A stretch of DNA of 64,000 bases from Pisciglobus halotolerans (GTDB lineage: Bacteria; Bacillota; Bacilli; Lactobacillales; Carnobacteriaceae), in assembly GCF_900113675.1 (NCBI RefSeq), contig NZ_FOQE01000005.1, positions 42,948 to 106,947 on the forward strand, in the 5' to 3' direction. The first letter of the stretch is position 1. The number at the start of each line of letters is the position of its first letter. The notes under the pieces are model-generated. The model ran no database searches and was not told the origin of the DNA. It saw only the letters and a program-made list of their open reading frames with translations. Below, in pieces: positions 1 to 9,924 of the stretch. Made by a program: the position numbers and the translations under genes.

Positions 1-2757
1 AAAAAGACCTTGCCGCTTATTCAAGAGATGGCTCGGGTAACAAGACTTTTCACCCAAGCTTATACAGAAAGAAAAAGAGAACGCCATGTATTAGATTTTA
101 ACGATTTAGAGCATTTGACATTAAATATTCTGGCGCAATTCCAAGATGAAAAATGGCAAGGGACAGAAGCTAGTCTTCATTACCGCGAAAAATTTAAAGA
201 AGTGATGGTAGATGAATACCAAGATATCAATCAATTGCAGGAAAATATTTTGTTTTGGTTGACTCACCCTAATGAGGAAGATGGCAACTTATTTATGGTT
301 GGAGATGTGAAGCAATCTATTTATTCTTTTCGTTTAGCTGATCCTGGTTTGTTTTTGCAAAAGTATGAACAGTATCGTGATCATCACAAAGGTGAACGTA
401 TCATTTTAGCAGACAATTTTCGTTCCAGAGGAGAAGTCTTAGATTTCATTAATTTGCTCTTTATTCAATTGATGGATCGTTCGGTGGGACAAATGGCTTA
501 TGACGATGCAGCTCAACTCGTTCAAGGCTTTACTGCTTTCCCTAAAACGGATGACCACCAACCAGAAATCCTTATCTATGAAAAAGAAGTGGAAGATATA
601 GATGAGGAAGATCCGATAGATTTTTCGATCGATACAAAAACAGAAGGCGAATTAACAATGGTTGGACAGAAAATCAATGAGCTGATACAGTCCGGCTTTC
701 AAGTTTATGATAAGCAGCTAAAACGGAATCGAGCGATTCGTTATGCCGATATTGTTTTATTGACGCCGACGAAAAAAAATAATGCAGATATTCAAAGCCT
801 ATTTAAACAACTTGACATTCCGTTATTGGTAAACGATACGCAAAACTATTTCCAGACAACTGAAATCACGATCATGATGTCATTGCTCAAAGTGATTGAC
901 AACCCGTATCAAGATATTCCATTGGCCAGCGTACTGCGTTCACCACTCGTAGGCTTGGATGAAAATGAATTGGCCGCTATTCGCATCACTAAAAAAACGG
1001 GCGATTATTTTGATGCTGTGAAAGCTTTTTATGATGAATATCGAAATGAGCAGCGGGGAGGTCGTTTCAATCAGCAGCTTTATCTTAAGATTGAACAGTT
1101 TTTGAGTCAATTGACAAAATGGCGTGAAGAAGCCCGTCGAGAATCAATCGTCGAGCTGATCTGGACAATCTACGAAGACACTGGATTTTTGGATTATGTC
1201 GGAGGGATGAGTTCTGGTCGCCAACGAAAAGCCAATTTGCATGCGCTATATGAACGGGCATCTAGCTATGAAAAAACCAGTTTTAAAGGTTTGTTTCAGT
1301 TTGTTCGTTTTATTGAGCGTATGCAAAAGAAAGACAAGGATTTGGCAGAGCCTACTGCGATCTCTGAAGATGAGAATGCTGTAAGAGTGATGACGATCCA
1401 TGCCAGCAAAGGATTGGAATTTCCTGTCGTTTTTGTTTTAGATCTTTCAAAACGTTTTAATTTGCAAGATACCCAGCAAGCTTATGTTTTTAATGAACGC
1501 TATGGCGTGGGAACAGATTTTAAAGATTTGCGTTATCGATTACGTTATACCACTTTACCAGAGATTGCATTAAAGGCAGAAAAGAAGAAGCTGTTACTGG
1601 CAGAAGAGATGCGTAAGCTTTATGTTGCGTTGACTCGTGCAGAAGAAAAACTCTTCTTAGTAGGCTCCTATAAAAATGAAGCAGCTGCTTGGAAAGAATG
1701 GGGGCTTGTCTCTAGTCATCAGCCAACCGTTCTTCCCGCTGATATGCGTTTGACGGCTAATAGTTTGATGCAGTGGATCGGACAAGCAATGGTTAGACAT
1801 CCGCAAGCAAAAAATGATTACCTGCCAGCAACTGCTGTCAACGGTGAGATCCGTCATCATCAAGCAACGTTCTCGATCACGTTTGTTAATGAAGAAGAAC
1901 TCAAAGCAAATATGAAAGAAGAATCAACGGTAGACGATGAGCAATGGTTAGAAAGATTAGATCAAACGGAGACGGTCAAATTAACAGATGACGCTCATAT
2001 TCGTTCCTTAAACGAAGCGATGCACCTCATCGAAGCAACATACGATTATGAAGCAGCAACACGTACGACAAGTTATCAATCGGTTTCTGAAGTCAAACGT
2101 CTATTTGAAGAACCGGATGATTCTGGTCGAATGGCAAAAATCGACATCAATGCGCCACGGCTTTCAAATCGGTATACACAAGATCGATTGGAACGACCTG
2201 CTTTCATGACTCAGATCACTGCACCAACCAGTGCAGAGGTCGGAACAGCTACTCACTTGGTTATGCAATCCATTGACCTATCTCAAGAGCAGACAGAAGA
2301 ACAAATTGAAAAAACTATACAGACACTGGTCCAAAAAGGACTCTTAACAAAAGATGTGGCAAAAAGAATCAGGAGAGAGACGATTCAGCGCTTCTTTGAT
2401 ACAACTTTTGGTCAACAAATTTTGCGCGACCATGAATTGGTTTATCGAGAACGTCCTTTTTCTTTGTTAATGGATGCTGGTTTGATTTTCACAGATATGG
2501 AAGAGAAGGCTGGAGATAAAATTTTGATCCATGGGATAATGGATGGATTTATTGAATATAAAGAGGATGCTATTTTGTTTGATTACAAAACGGATCGTGT
2601 TCAACACCTCGGAGAACAGGCAAGAGAGAAGATGCTTGAAAAGTATCGAGGACAAATGGGCCTTTATCGAACAGCTTTAGAAAGAATTTTAAATAAGCCC
2701 GTTACACATACTTATCTATGTTTATTAGATAATGGAGAAATCGTTACTGTAGAATAA
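1..2757 (+). CDS. addA: AddA (RexA), ATP-dependent helicase/nuclease subunit A, 5'-truncated by window edge
   Basis: C-terminal 918 residues of the AddA/RexA subunit of the AddAB (RexAB) double-strand-break repair helicase-nuclease; the reading frame is open to the left edge, so the start lies outside the window. UvrD-like helicase motifs appear in order: the Walker B motif VDEYQD near base 210, MVGDVKQSIYSFR near 300, ADNFRS near 410, MTIHASKGLEFP near 1390 and YVALTRAEEKL near 1620. A RecB-type nuclease domain follows at the C terminus, with the GIMDGF and LFDYKTDR metal-binding motifs (about 2530-2600). The family is about 1,240 residues, so roughly a quarter is missing here. addB is expected just upstream. 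No frameshift or stop is seen in the visible part. Confidence 0.96.
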   Translation, partial: KKTLPLIQEMARVTRLFTQAYTERKRERHVLDFNDLEHLTLNILAQFQDEKWQGTEASLHYREKFKEVMVDEYQDINQLQENILFWLTHPNEEDGNLFMVGDVKQSIYSFRLADPGLFLQKYEQYRDHHKGERIILADNFRSRGEVLDFINLLFIQLMDRSVGQMAYDDAAQLVQGFTAFPKTDDHQPEILIYEKEVEDIDEEDPIDFSIDTKTEGELTMVGQKINELIQSGFQVYDKQLKRNRAIRYADIVLLTPTKKNNADIQSLFKQLDIPLLVNDTQNYFQTTEITIMMSLLKVIDNPYQDIPLASVLRSPLVGLDENELAAIRITKKTGDYFDAVKAFYDEYRNEQRGGRFNQQLYLKIEQFLSQLTKWREEARRESIVELIWTIYEDTGFLDYVGGMSSGRQRKANLHALYERASSYEKTSFKGLFQFVRFIERMQKKDKDLAEPTAISEDENAVRVMTIHASKGLEFPVVFVLDLSKRFNLQDTQQAYVFNERYGVGTDFKDLRYRLRYTTLPEIALKAEKKKLLLAEEMRKLYVALTRAEEKLFLVGSYKNEAAAWKEWGLVSSHQPTVLPADMRLTANSLMQWIGQAMVRHPQAKNDYLPATAVNGEIRHHQATFSITFVNEEELKANMKEESTVDDEQWLERLDQTETVKLTDDAHIRSLNEAMHLIEATYDYEAATRTTSYQSVSEVKRLFEEPDDSGRMAKIDINAPRLSNRYTQDRLERPAFMTQITAPTSAEVGTATHLVMQSIDLSQEQTEEQIEKTIQTLVQKGLLTKDVAKRIRRETIQRFFDTTFGQQILRDHELVYRERPFSLLMDAGLIFTDMEEKAGDKILIHGIMDGFIEYKEDAILFDYKTDRVQHLGEQAREKMLEKYRGQMGLYRTALERILNKPVTHTYLCLLDNGEIVTVE

Positions 2758-2765
2758 GATAAATA

Positions 2766-2920
2766 GATGCTTTTTATCTTGATGTTGGACTAAAAGAAAT
2801 GATTAGAAACTGTTGGAAGGTTAGATAAGCTTTTTTCACCGCTGGCAACATATTTGACTTTCCATTTGAAACCCTATTGGTTAGAAATGTTTTTTACCAA
2901 CGTTAAAAGATGAAGAATCT
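2766..2920. mobile_element. Decayed copy of the window's MITE-like repeat
   Basis: The right end (2878-2920) reads on the minus strand as a close variant of the terminal repeat seen intact at 8032, 45232 and 58559, including the TTTAACGTTGGT core. The left end (about 2766-2800) is a degenerate match to the other terminal repeat. No target duplication is visible. It lies between addA and the terminator. Confidence 0.5.
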
Positions 2921-2937
2921 TATGAACAATATAAAAG

Positions 2938-3026
2938 AGTTGAGATGACAAAACAACGCTTGCTTATTAGATAAACGAATCTAACGAGCAAGCGTTGCAA
3001 AATGCTATCATCTCAGCTTTTTTGTT
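2938..3026. terminator. Bidirectional terminator between addA and the DUF4015 gene
   Basis: Perfect 11-bp arms CAACGCTTGCT (2954-2964) and AGCAAGCGTTG (2987-2997) are extended by the outer pair TGAGATGA (2941-2948) and TCATCTCA (3008-3015). A T-rich stretch follows on the plus strand, and a shorter one follows on the minus strand. It sits between two convergent genes. Confidence 0.8.
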
Positions 3027-4232
3027 TTATTTTATATCATAGTTTACGCCAGTTGAATAGGTATTCGCTGCGTCCCATAACAAGAATTCATTGACACCTG
3101 CTTCAGACAGTGCTTTGATTTGTGCTTCAACTTGCGGAGCACCATATTGTTGGTAATTTCCAGCACCTAGATAAGAAGCGGTAAAGTCTTGCAACCATGG
3201 ACGTGATTGAGGTGGTGTTTTCAAGCCGTCTAATACTTTATTTTCAGCTTTCATATACTCTGTGACTAATTTGTATGGTTCTAAATCTGGTTTAGCAATG
3301 CCAAAGTAAGAACCCCAGTGACTTGGATAGATCATAGAAGAAATAACATCTACATTGTCAGAGATTTTAGAAAAGTTTTGGCCGATTCCTGGAGCTTCAG
3401 GTACCGTTGCTGAGTAGCCAAAAATATCAACGCCGACATCAACGCCGTAAGGTTTTAATTCTTTGCGTGCATATTTGACAAAGTCCGTAACAGCTTCTAC
3501 TCGTTTTTGAACGTCATCTAAATCCATATCTTTATATTTTCCTTGTGTGTATTGCAGATTATCTGAACGTGTTTCAAAACCTTCAGGGAAGCGGACATAG
3601 TCAAATTGGATCTCTTTGAACCCTAATTTAGCAGCTTGTTTCGCTACTTCGACATTGTACGTCCATACTTCTTCGGAGAAGGGGTTGACAAAAGCTTCGC
3701 CGCGTCCATTTTTCCAGATAGACCCATCACTGTTTGTGTAAGTGAGCTCAGGTTTTGCTTCCGCTAAACGTGTATCTTTGAATACAACGATTCGAGCAAT
3801 AGGATAGATTTGATTGTCTTCGAATGATTTCATCATTTTTTTCGGGTCTTTTACATAATCTTTGGTATTTTTTTGAACCAATGGATCATCAGACTGAAGA
3901 TCAAATGTTAAATCACCAAAATCATCTTTGATATCGACGACCATTGCATTTAGAGAAGTTTTATTAACAAAATCTGTTAATTGGTTCATTTTTGCGCCAC
4001 CAGCTGAATGCCCAGTGACATAAATTCCTTTTACTCCGTCTTTAGGGTATTCAATATTGATTCCACTATCATAAGTAAATTGTGAAGGGAATTTTTCTGG
4101 TGTTTCTAGTAAATCGCCTTGATGAAGTTGCAGCAAGGTTCCTTTTTCATTTTCTTCAGCATTCGCATGAAGTGGCAGCATAAAAAAGGCAGCAGCTGCA
4201 AAGAAAGAAAGTTGTTTGAAAGTTTTATTCAT
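3027..4232 (-). CDS. Putative glycoside hydrolase-like secreted protein, DUF4015 family
   Basis: 401 residues from the ATG at 4232, chosen because a GAGGA ribosome site precedes it; the 27 residues upstream in frame lack one and do not look like a signal peptide. The N terminus is a classic Sec signal (KTFKQLSFFAAAAFF, then LPLHANA). The rest matches the DUF4015 putative glycosyl-hydrolase family with a TIM-barrel pattern: GIYVTGHSAGG, VDIKDDFGDLTFD, EIQFDYVRFPEGF, VDIFGYSATV, and a terminal LLWDAANTYS. The substrate is unknown; carbohydrate hydrolysis is inferred from fold only. Its start overlaps the end of the frameshifted deacetylase gene by 8 nt, so the two are translationally coupled. 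It is the last gene of a three-gene envelope operon. Confidence 0.85.
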   Translation of the reverse strand: MNKTFKQLSFFAAAAFFMLPLHANAEENEKGTLLQLHQGDLLETPEKFPSQFTYDSGINIEYPKDGVKGIYVTGHSAGGAKMNQLTDFVNKTSLNAMVVDIKDDFGDLTFDLQSDDPLVQKNTKDYVKDPKKMMKSFEDNQIYPIARIVVFKDTRLAEAKPELTYTNSDGSIWKNGRGEAFVNPFSEEVWTYNVEVAKQAAKLGFKEIQFDYVRFPEGFETRSDNLQYTQGKYKDMDLDDVQKRVEAVTDFVKYARKELKPYGVDVGVDIFGYSATVPEAPGIGQNFSKISDNVDVISSMIYPSHWGSYFGIAKPDLEPYKLVTEYMKAENKVLDGLKTPPQSRPWLQDFTASYLGAGNYQQYGAPQVEAQIKALSEAGVNEFLLWDAANTYSTGVNYDIK

Positions 4233-5020
4233 TTTGGCCGTCCTCGCTTCCTTCAGAAATGATCGTTGCTGGATCGACAAGGGTATAACCTTTGTCACGA
4301 AGTCCTTCAGCAATGTCTACGATAGCATCGTTTGTCCAATCCCGGTCATGCATCAAAAGATTGGCACCATCACGCAAGTATTCGGTGTTTAGCATGATGT
4401 CTTTCAGTGCTGCGCTATCTTGATATTTTTTCTCCCAGTCATAGCCATAAGTCCAATTCATCAATGTCATTTTTTCTTGTTTGGCTAGAGAGCGAGAAAA
4501 GTCTGTGTTACTTCCAAAAGGTGCGCGGAAAAAGCGAGGTTTTTCATCCGTCACTTCTTCAATCAATTCACTCGTTCTTAAGATTTCTTCTTTTTGCTTT
4601 TCTTCAGAAATTTCTTTTAAATTCGCATGGGTTTGCGTATGGTTTCCGATTTCGAATCCCATGTCATAAATTTTCTTTAAATCTTCTTTTCCTTCATCAG
4701 ACTCTATGTACATTCCGTTGATAAAGAAAACAGCTGGTGCATTGATATCTTTTAATTTTTGTGCCATTTCAACTGCATGTTTATCTGGTGCATCATCAAT
4801 GGTTATTGTCAGGGTTTACTTCATAAAGAAAAGTTTGTTCTTTTGCTTCTTCCGAAGAGCTATCTGCTTGATTTTCAGAAGAGGCGTCTGACGCACTGGT
4901 TTCCATGGCTGTTTCGCTTTTCGTTGAAGCTGATTGTTCTGCAGCATCTTGATCAGAAGTTTGGCAGCCAGCTAATAAAACCGTGCTAAATAAAGCCATG
5001 CCATAAATCATTTTTCTCAT
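4225..5020 (-). pseudogene. Polysaccharide deacetylase (NodB) lipoprotein, frameshifted
   Basis: Two frames together make one lipoprotein deacetylase. The 5' part (5020 to 4796, 74 codons) has a lipoprotein signal ending LLAGC and a Ser/Glu-rich linker, then stops at TGA just after the residues YEVNPDN. The 3' part, one base out of phase and open from 4815, carries the NodB domain: TIDDAPD (catalytic DD), the metal site HTQTH, FFRAPFGSN and LMHD. Removing one A near 4803-4806 would join the frames as NPDNTIDDAPD. The break therefore lies in catalytic motif 1. No slippery sequence suited to +1 shifting is obvious. It lies between the YkyA-like gene (12 nt upstream) and the DUF4015 gene. It could be a real pseudogene or a sequencing error. 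Confidence 0.8.
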
Positions 5021-5032
5021 TACTGTTCACTC

Positions 5033-5668
5033 CTATTTTTTGTTTTCCTGTTCTTGGACTTTCTCTGCAACAGTAGAACGTGCAGTTGTTAATTCAGATA
5101 ACTGCTTGTCGAGTTGTGTTAACGTTTCGTTTGATTTTTGGTGTTGTCCATTCAGTGTATCAATACCATTTGTGAATGTTTCGTAAGTAGCATCCTCTTT
5201 AGATAAGGACTTGAAATATTTTTCTTCTTGATCCAAGTCTTTTTTATAGGTTTTCAACCATTCATCTAATGTGCCAGAAGCAGAATCTAATTTCTCTTCT
5301 AAATTGGTCATGTCTTGTTTAGGAAGTTCTTCGCCTTTGATGTCTTTAAGCTTATCTGATTGATCCGACAGCTCAGAAGCATCTTCTTCTATTGTGTCAA
5401 GAGCATCTTTACGATTTTGGATATTCTCAAAGACTTTTGAACTATCATCTTTAAAAGTTTTCAGTTCTTTATCATTTTTCAATGTTTCTGAAAACTGTTT
5501 TTGCAGCTGACTTTCTTGAGCAGTGACAGCATTGATTTGTTCAACGATGCCTTTTTCTTTCTCCTCTAATGTATCGGTTACAGCTAAAGTATCTTTTGCG
5601 CTTGTGTCACATCCAGCCAACAGGAAGGAAACACCAAGCAAACTTAGAGGAACGCTTATTTTTTTCAT
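5033..5668 (-). CDS. YkyA-like cell-wall-associated lipoprotein
   Basis: 211 residues from the ATG at 5668, which has AAAGGAG seven bases upstream; the eight residues upstream in frame lack one. A lipoprotein signal (MKKISVPLSLLGVSFL, lipobox LAGC) is followed by a long Lys/Glu/Gln-rich, almost wholly helical region typical of the YkyA family (putative cell-wall-binding lipoproteins), which probably forms coiled coils outside the membrane. No enzyme motif is visible. First gene of an operon with the NodB and DUF4015 genes, which supports a role in envelope maintenance, but the exact function is unknown. Confidence 0.82.
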   Translation of the reverse strand: MKKISVPLSLLGVSFLLAGCDTSAKDTLAVTDTLEEKEKGIVEQINAVTAQESQLQKQFSETLKNDKELKTFKDDSSKVFENIQNRKDALDTIEEDASELSDQSDKLKDIKGEELPKQDMTNLEEKLDSASGTLDEWLKTYKKDLDQEEKYFKSLSKEDATYETFTNGIDTLNGQHQKSNETLTQLDKQLSELTTARSTVAEKVQEQENKK

Positions 5669-5737
5669 AAACAAACTCCTTTTTTTGTTCATATTTTTGA
5701 TTGTTTAATGAATAACAATAATTCATAAACTGCTATC

Positions 5738-5767
5738 AGTATAACAAAGATGTATAAACAGGCTCAA
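5738..5767 (-). promoter_or_regulatory. Sigma-A promoter of the ykyA-like operon
   Basis: On the minus strand TTGAGC (5767-5762), an 18-nt spacer and TATACT (5743-5738), about 70 nt upstream of the ykyA-like start codon. Confidence 0.5.
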
Positions 5768-5935
5768 ATACAACACTCTTTTCACATAGAAATTTTACTT
5801 TTTAGTTGTTTTAAATCAATTTCGTTTTGAATAGCAAAATCAAGGATAAAACAGGAAATGAACTTTCCCTGTTTATTGAGGAACGAATCGTGTAAAATAA
5901 ATAGAGAACGAAACGGAAAGAGAGAGAGGAAAAAA

Positions 5936-6406
5936 ATGTTTGTTTATTACTTGATAGCAGCAGTCATCGTGGGAATCGACCAGATCACAAAGTATTTGAC
6001 TGTTCAGCATATCCCTTTATATGAAACGATCGAATTTATTCCTGGTGTTGTTTCATGGACCTATATTCAAAATGATGGCGCAGCTTGGAGTATCTTAGAA
6101 GGGAAGATGGTCTTCTTTTATATCATTACCGCTATCGTTACAGGAGTCGTCATTTATTACTTGCATCAATATGCAAAAGGAGAACCTCTATTTGCCATTT
6201 CATTGGCTTTTATACTAGGGGGTACTTTAGGAAATTTTATTGATCGATTGCACTTGCAATATGTAGTAGATATGATCCGGTTAGATTTTGTTCATTTTCC
6301 TATTTTTAATGTCGCGGATTCTGCTTTAACGATTGGCGTTCTATTATTGCTTCTGTATGTATTTTTAGATGAAAAAGAAGAAAAAAAGTCAAAAAAGAAA
6401 AATTGA
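5936..6406 (+). CDS. lspA: Lipoprotein signal peptidase (signal peptidase II)
   Basis: 156 residues from the ATG at 5936, preceded by GAGAGG; in-frame codons upstream lack a ribosome site and are charged rather than membrane-like. A four-helix inner-membrane aspartyl protease that removes signal peptides from prolipoproteins. Family signatures are present: VGIDQITKYL in the first helix region, NDGAAW, GNFIDRL with the first catalytic Asp, and FNVADS with the second. The C terminus is Lys-rich and cytoplasmic. It is 30 nt upstream of rluD, the common lspA-rluD arrangement in Firmicutes. Its substrates include lipoproteins such as the one encoded at 5033-5668. Confidence 0.97.
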   Translation: MFVYYLIAAVIVGIDQITKYLTVQHIPLYETIEFIPGVVSWTYIQNDGAAWSILEGKMVFFYIITAIVTGVVIYYLHQYAKGEPLFAISLAFILGGTLGNFIDRLHLQYVVDMIRLDFVHFPIFNVADSALTIGVLLLLLYVFLDEKEEKKSKKKN

Positions 6407-6436
6407 TTAACAGGTTAAGAAAAAAGGAGCACAAAA

Positions 6437-7345
6437 ATGGCTAAAGAATATCATTTCACAATCGAACAGCAAAAGGGACGAATCGATAAGGTAATGACTG
6501 AGTTGATGCCTGAGAAGTCACGTTCAGCTGTTCAGCAATGGATCAAAGAAAGAAATCTTCTTGTCAATGAACAAACTGTAAAAAGCAACTATATGGTTCA
6601 AAAAGGGGACAAAATTTATCTAGCAGAACCTGAAGCTGTTCCGTTAGATGTCCAAGCAGAAGAGATTCCGCTTGAAATCGTCTATGAAGATAAAGATGTA
6701 GCTGTTATTAACAAGCCACAAGGGATGGTTGTTCATCCATCTGCAGGACATCCTGATGGAACATTAGTGAATGCACTACTTTTTCATATCGATGATTTGT
6801 CAGGGATCAATGGGGTGATTCGTCCAGGCATTGTTCACCGGATCGATAAAGATACTTCAGGATTATTGATGATTGCTAAAAATGATCATGCTCATGAAAA
6901 ATTAGCAGCTCAACTGAAAGATAAATCTTCTTTTCGAGAATATACTGCACTTGTCCACGGCGTCATTCCACATGAAAAAGGAACAGTTGATGCACCGATT
7001 GGGCGGTCAAAAACGAACCGCAAAATGATGGCAATCGTGGAAGAAGGAAGACAGGCCGTGACTCATTTTCAAGTGTTGGAACGTTTTCCGAAATTTACAT
7101 TGCTTTCTTTACAGTTGGAAACAGGGCGGACACATCAAATACGAACACATATGAAATATATCGGTTATCCAATTGCAGGTGATCCTGTCTACGGGCCAAG
7201 AAAAACATTAAAAGGCAAAGGGCAATTTCTGCATGCAGGTAAATTAGGATTTGTTCATCCAACAACGAATGAATGGATGATGTTTGAAGCGCCATTACCA
7301 GAGATCTTTGAACAAACAATCGAAAAACTAAAACATCAGCATTAA
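6437..7345 (+). CDS. rluD: RluD-family 23S rRNA pseudouridine synthase
   Basis: 302 residues with AAAGGAG before the ATG. An S4-like RNA-binding region (about 1-80: RIDKVMTELMPEKSRSAVQQW) is followed by the RluA-type catalytic domain with the HRIDKDTSGLL motif carrying the catalytic Asp, a KSSFREYTALVHG segment and the RTHQIR(T/V)H motif. It isomerises specific uridines in 23S rRNA helix 69 in RluD orthologues; the exact positions here are inferred. Between lspA and pyrR, as in Bacillus subtilis (ylyB). Confidence 0.95.
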   Translation: MAKEYHFTIEQQKGRIDKVMTELMPEKSRSAVQQWIKERNLLVNEQTVKSNYMVQKGDKIYLAEPEAVPLDVQAEEIPLEIVYEDKDVAVINKPQGMVVHPSAGHPDGTLVNALLFHIDDLSGINGVIRPGIVHRIDKDTSGLLMIAKNDHAHEKLAAQLKDKSSFREYTALVHGVIPHEKGTVDAPIGRSKTNRKMMAIVEEGRQAVTHFQVLERFPKFTLLSLQLETGRTHQIRTHMKYIGYPIAGDPVYGPRKTLKGKGQFLHAGKLGFVHPTTNEWMMFEAPLPEIFEQTIEKLKHQH

Positions 7346-7420
7346 AATAATAAATGGAAAAAAATTCCTAATGAAATCAGTTGATCAGCCAATCTGTTTA
7401 GGACATTCATTTTTTGTTAG

Positions 7421-7999
<579 letters not shown>

Positions 8000-8031
8000 T
8001 GACTTCAGAAACAATCTTTGCACAAAAAAAA

Positions 8032-8168
8032 GGTTCTTCCTCTTTTAACGTTGGTAAAGAAATTTCAGTAGCCCATCAACCGTAGGAAATTTCTAGAAAT
8101 AGGATTCTAAAGAGTTTAGCATTAAAAAAATTGATTTTTTACAGACCAACGTTAAATATTGTAGAACC
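8032..8168. mobile_element. MITE-like repeat, copy A (137 bp)
   Basis: Terminal inverted repeats start GGTTCT and share TTTAACGTTGGT at both ends (about 19 of 24 positions identical). Flanking 8-mers AAAAAAAA (8024-8031) and GAAAAAAA (8169-8176) differ at one base, consistent with an 8-bp target duplication but weak because the site is homopolymeric. The core between two GAAATTTC palindromes reads opposite to that of copy C. No coding capacity. It lies between pyrR and its downstream terminator. Confidence 0.75.
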
Positions 8169-8170
8169 GA

Positions 8171-8207
8171 AAAAAAGACTTCAGCATACTTTCTGAAGTC
8201 TTTTTTG
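8171..8207. terminator. Bidirectional terminator, pyrR / rqcH
   Basis: GACTTCAG (8177-8184) pairs with CTGAAGTC (8193-8200), flanked by A-run and T-run; serves convergent pyrR and rqcH. Confidence 0.88.
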
Positions 8208-8217
8208 TTTGATCAGC

Positions 8218-9924
8218 TTAATCGGAATGTTTTAATCTTTCCACAAGTGCTTGGTCTGGAGTGACGTATACGGTTTGCTGTCCTTCATAAATCACAAACC
8301 CTGGCTTTGCTCCGTTTGGTTTTTTTACTTTTTTCACTTCGACATAGTCGACCGGTACTTGAGCAGAAAGACGTGATTTTGAATAGTAAGCTGCAATATT
8401 TGCCGCTTCTAAGAGAGTCTCATCTGAAGGATCTGGACTTTCGATGATGACATGCGAACCGGGAATATTTTTTGTATGGAGCCAAATATCTGATTTACGA
8501 GCTGTTTTCATGGTTAATTGGTCATTTTGGATATTATTTTTTCCCACTAAGATCGATGTGCCGTCAGAAGCAGTATAACGATCCGGACTGGCAGTTTTTC
8601 TTTTTTTGCTTTTTTTCGTTGTCTTTTTCTTTTTAATATAACCTTCCTGGATCAGCTCTTCTTTAATGTCTTCAACATCTTTTGGTTTAGCTAGCGATAA
8701 TTGAGTTGACACAGAATCTAAATAGGTCAGTTCATCTTTTGTAATAGCTATTTGTTCGTTGACATAAGCTACAGCATTTTTAAGTTTTTGATATTTTGAA
8801 AAGAAACTTTGAGCATTTTGAGAAGGTGTTTTTCTTGGGTCTAAGGTGATAGATAAAGATTTATTATCATCATAGAAATTAGGTAAGGTTACAGCATGTT
8901 GACCTTTTTGCACTTCATGCAAATAAGCTGTTAAAATTTCACCTTGAATGCGATAATCATCAGCTTGCTCGGTTTCTTCTAAAGTACGTTGCAATTTTTT
9001 CAGCTTTTTTTTGTTCCGCTGCTGTTCTGTCTGAATCAGGTGGATCAAAGAGGCTGCTTGCTGTTTGACGCGGTCTTTCTCAGCTTTGTTGATGTAAAAG
9101 GCATCTAAAAGCTGACTCAAGGTATTATAATGGGTCAATTCTCCATCCAAACTTTGATAAGGAACAGGAGTAAATAGTTCTTTTTTACCTGTTTTCGTCA
9201 AGGTAGGGCGTACGCGTAAAGAAACTTGATCTGTGAAAGCAACCATGACTTCTGCTAGCCGCTCTGATTGATTGTCAGCTTGAAACTGCAGTTCTTTAGC
9301 TGTATCGCTCCCAATACCTTGAAAAACAGTTTGGATTCTTTTTTGAAGCGATTTATCTGTTAAATCAATCATGGCTTCAAAAAGCTTGTTTTTTGGAAAA
9401 TCAAATGGATTCCATTTATTTTGATGCGGCGGTACGATATATTGCGCACCTGGCATAATCGAACGATAGGAGTTCTGACTGGTCGGTACATGTTTGATAG
9501 CGTCCAGAATTCGAAGCGAATCTTGTTCTACTAAGAAAATATTGCTATGGCGTCCCATTAACTCAACGATCAATATGACATTTTGAACGTCGCCAAGTTC
9601 ATCTCTGCTTTTGAATAGGAAATGAACAATGCGGTCATTCCCAGTTTGCTGGATATCTTCTAAAATGGCGCCTTCTAATTGTTTTCGCATTACCATACAA
9701 AAATTTGGAGGAGTTGAAGGATTCTCATATGGAATTTCCGTCAACTGAATGCGTGCGTAACTAGGGTGAGCCGATAACAGCAGTCGATGATTTTTTCCAT
9801 TTGCTCTCATGACGATCACGATTTCATTTTGATAAGGCTGATGGATTTTGGACACGCGTCCGTTATTGAGCAATGTGGCCAGTTCATTGACCATAGCATG
9901 AGTAAAAATACCATCAAAAGACAT
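8218..9924 (-). CDS. rqcH: RqcH (FbpA, Rqc2/NEMF homologue), ribosome-associated quality control factor
   Basis: 568 residues from the ATG at 9924, where AAGGG lies six bases upstream; a TTG one codon earlier is less well placed. NFACT-N domain at the N terminus (MSFDGIFTHAMVNEL, RMAN-like RANGKNHRLLLSAHPSYARIQ), helix-hairpin-helix and coiled-coil region (about 280-430) and a C-terminal NFACT-R domain (DGTSILVGKNNIQND, DIWLHTKNIPGSHVII). RqcH binds stalled 50S subunits with peptidyl-tRNA and adds alanine tails that target the nascent chain for degradation. Older literature calls members of this family fibronectin-binding proteins (FbpA/PavA); surface adhesion is a secondary claim. It is a single gene, convergent with pyrR. 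Confidence 0.94.
   Translation of the reverse strand: MSFDGIFTHAMVNELATLLNNGRVSKIHQPYQNEIVIVMRANGKNHRLLLSAHPSYARIQLTEIPYENPSTPPNFCMVMRKQLEGAILEDIQQTGNDRIVHFLFKSRDELGDVQNVILIVELMGRHSNIFLVEQDSLRILDAIKHVPTSQNSYRSIMPGAQYIVPPHQNKWNPFDFPKNKLFEAMIDLTDKSLQKRIQTVFQGIGSDTAKELQFQADNQSERLAEVMVAFTDQVSLRVRPTLTKTGKKELFTPVPYQSLDGELTHYNTLSQLLDAFYINKAEKDRVKQQAASLIHLIQTEQQRNKKKLKKLQRTLEETEQADDYRIQGEILTAYLHEVQKGQHAVTLPNFYDDNKSLSITLDPRKTPSQNAQSFFSKYQKLKNAVAYVNEQIAITKDELTYLDSVSTQLSLAKPKDVEDIKEELIQEGYIKKKKTTKKSKKRKTASPDRYTASDGTSILVGKNNIQNDQLTMKTARKSDIWLHTKNIPGSHVIIESPDPSDETLLEAANIAAYYSKSRLSAQVPVDYVEVKKVKKPNGAKPGFVIYEGQQTVYVTPDQALVERLKHSD

Noticed and set aside
4407..4891. Plus-strand ORFs opposite the NodB gene.
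   Set aside because: They lie inside the minus-strand deacetylase frames, have no ribosome site, and lack recognisable domains; shadows of the real gene.
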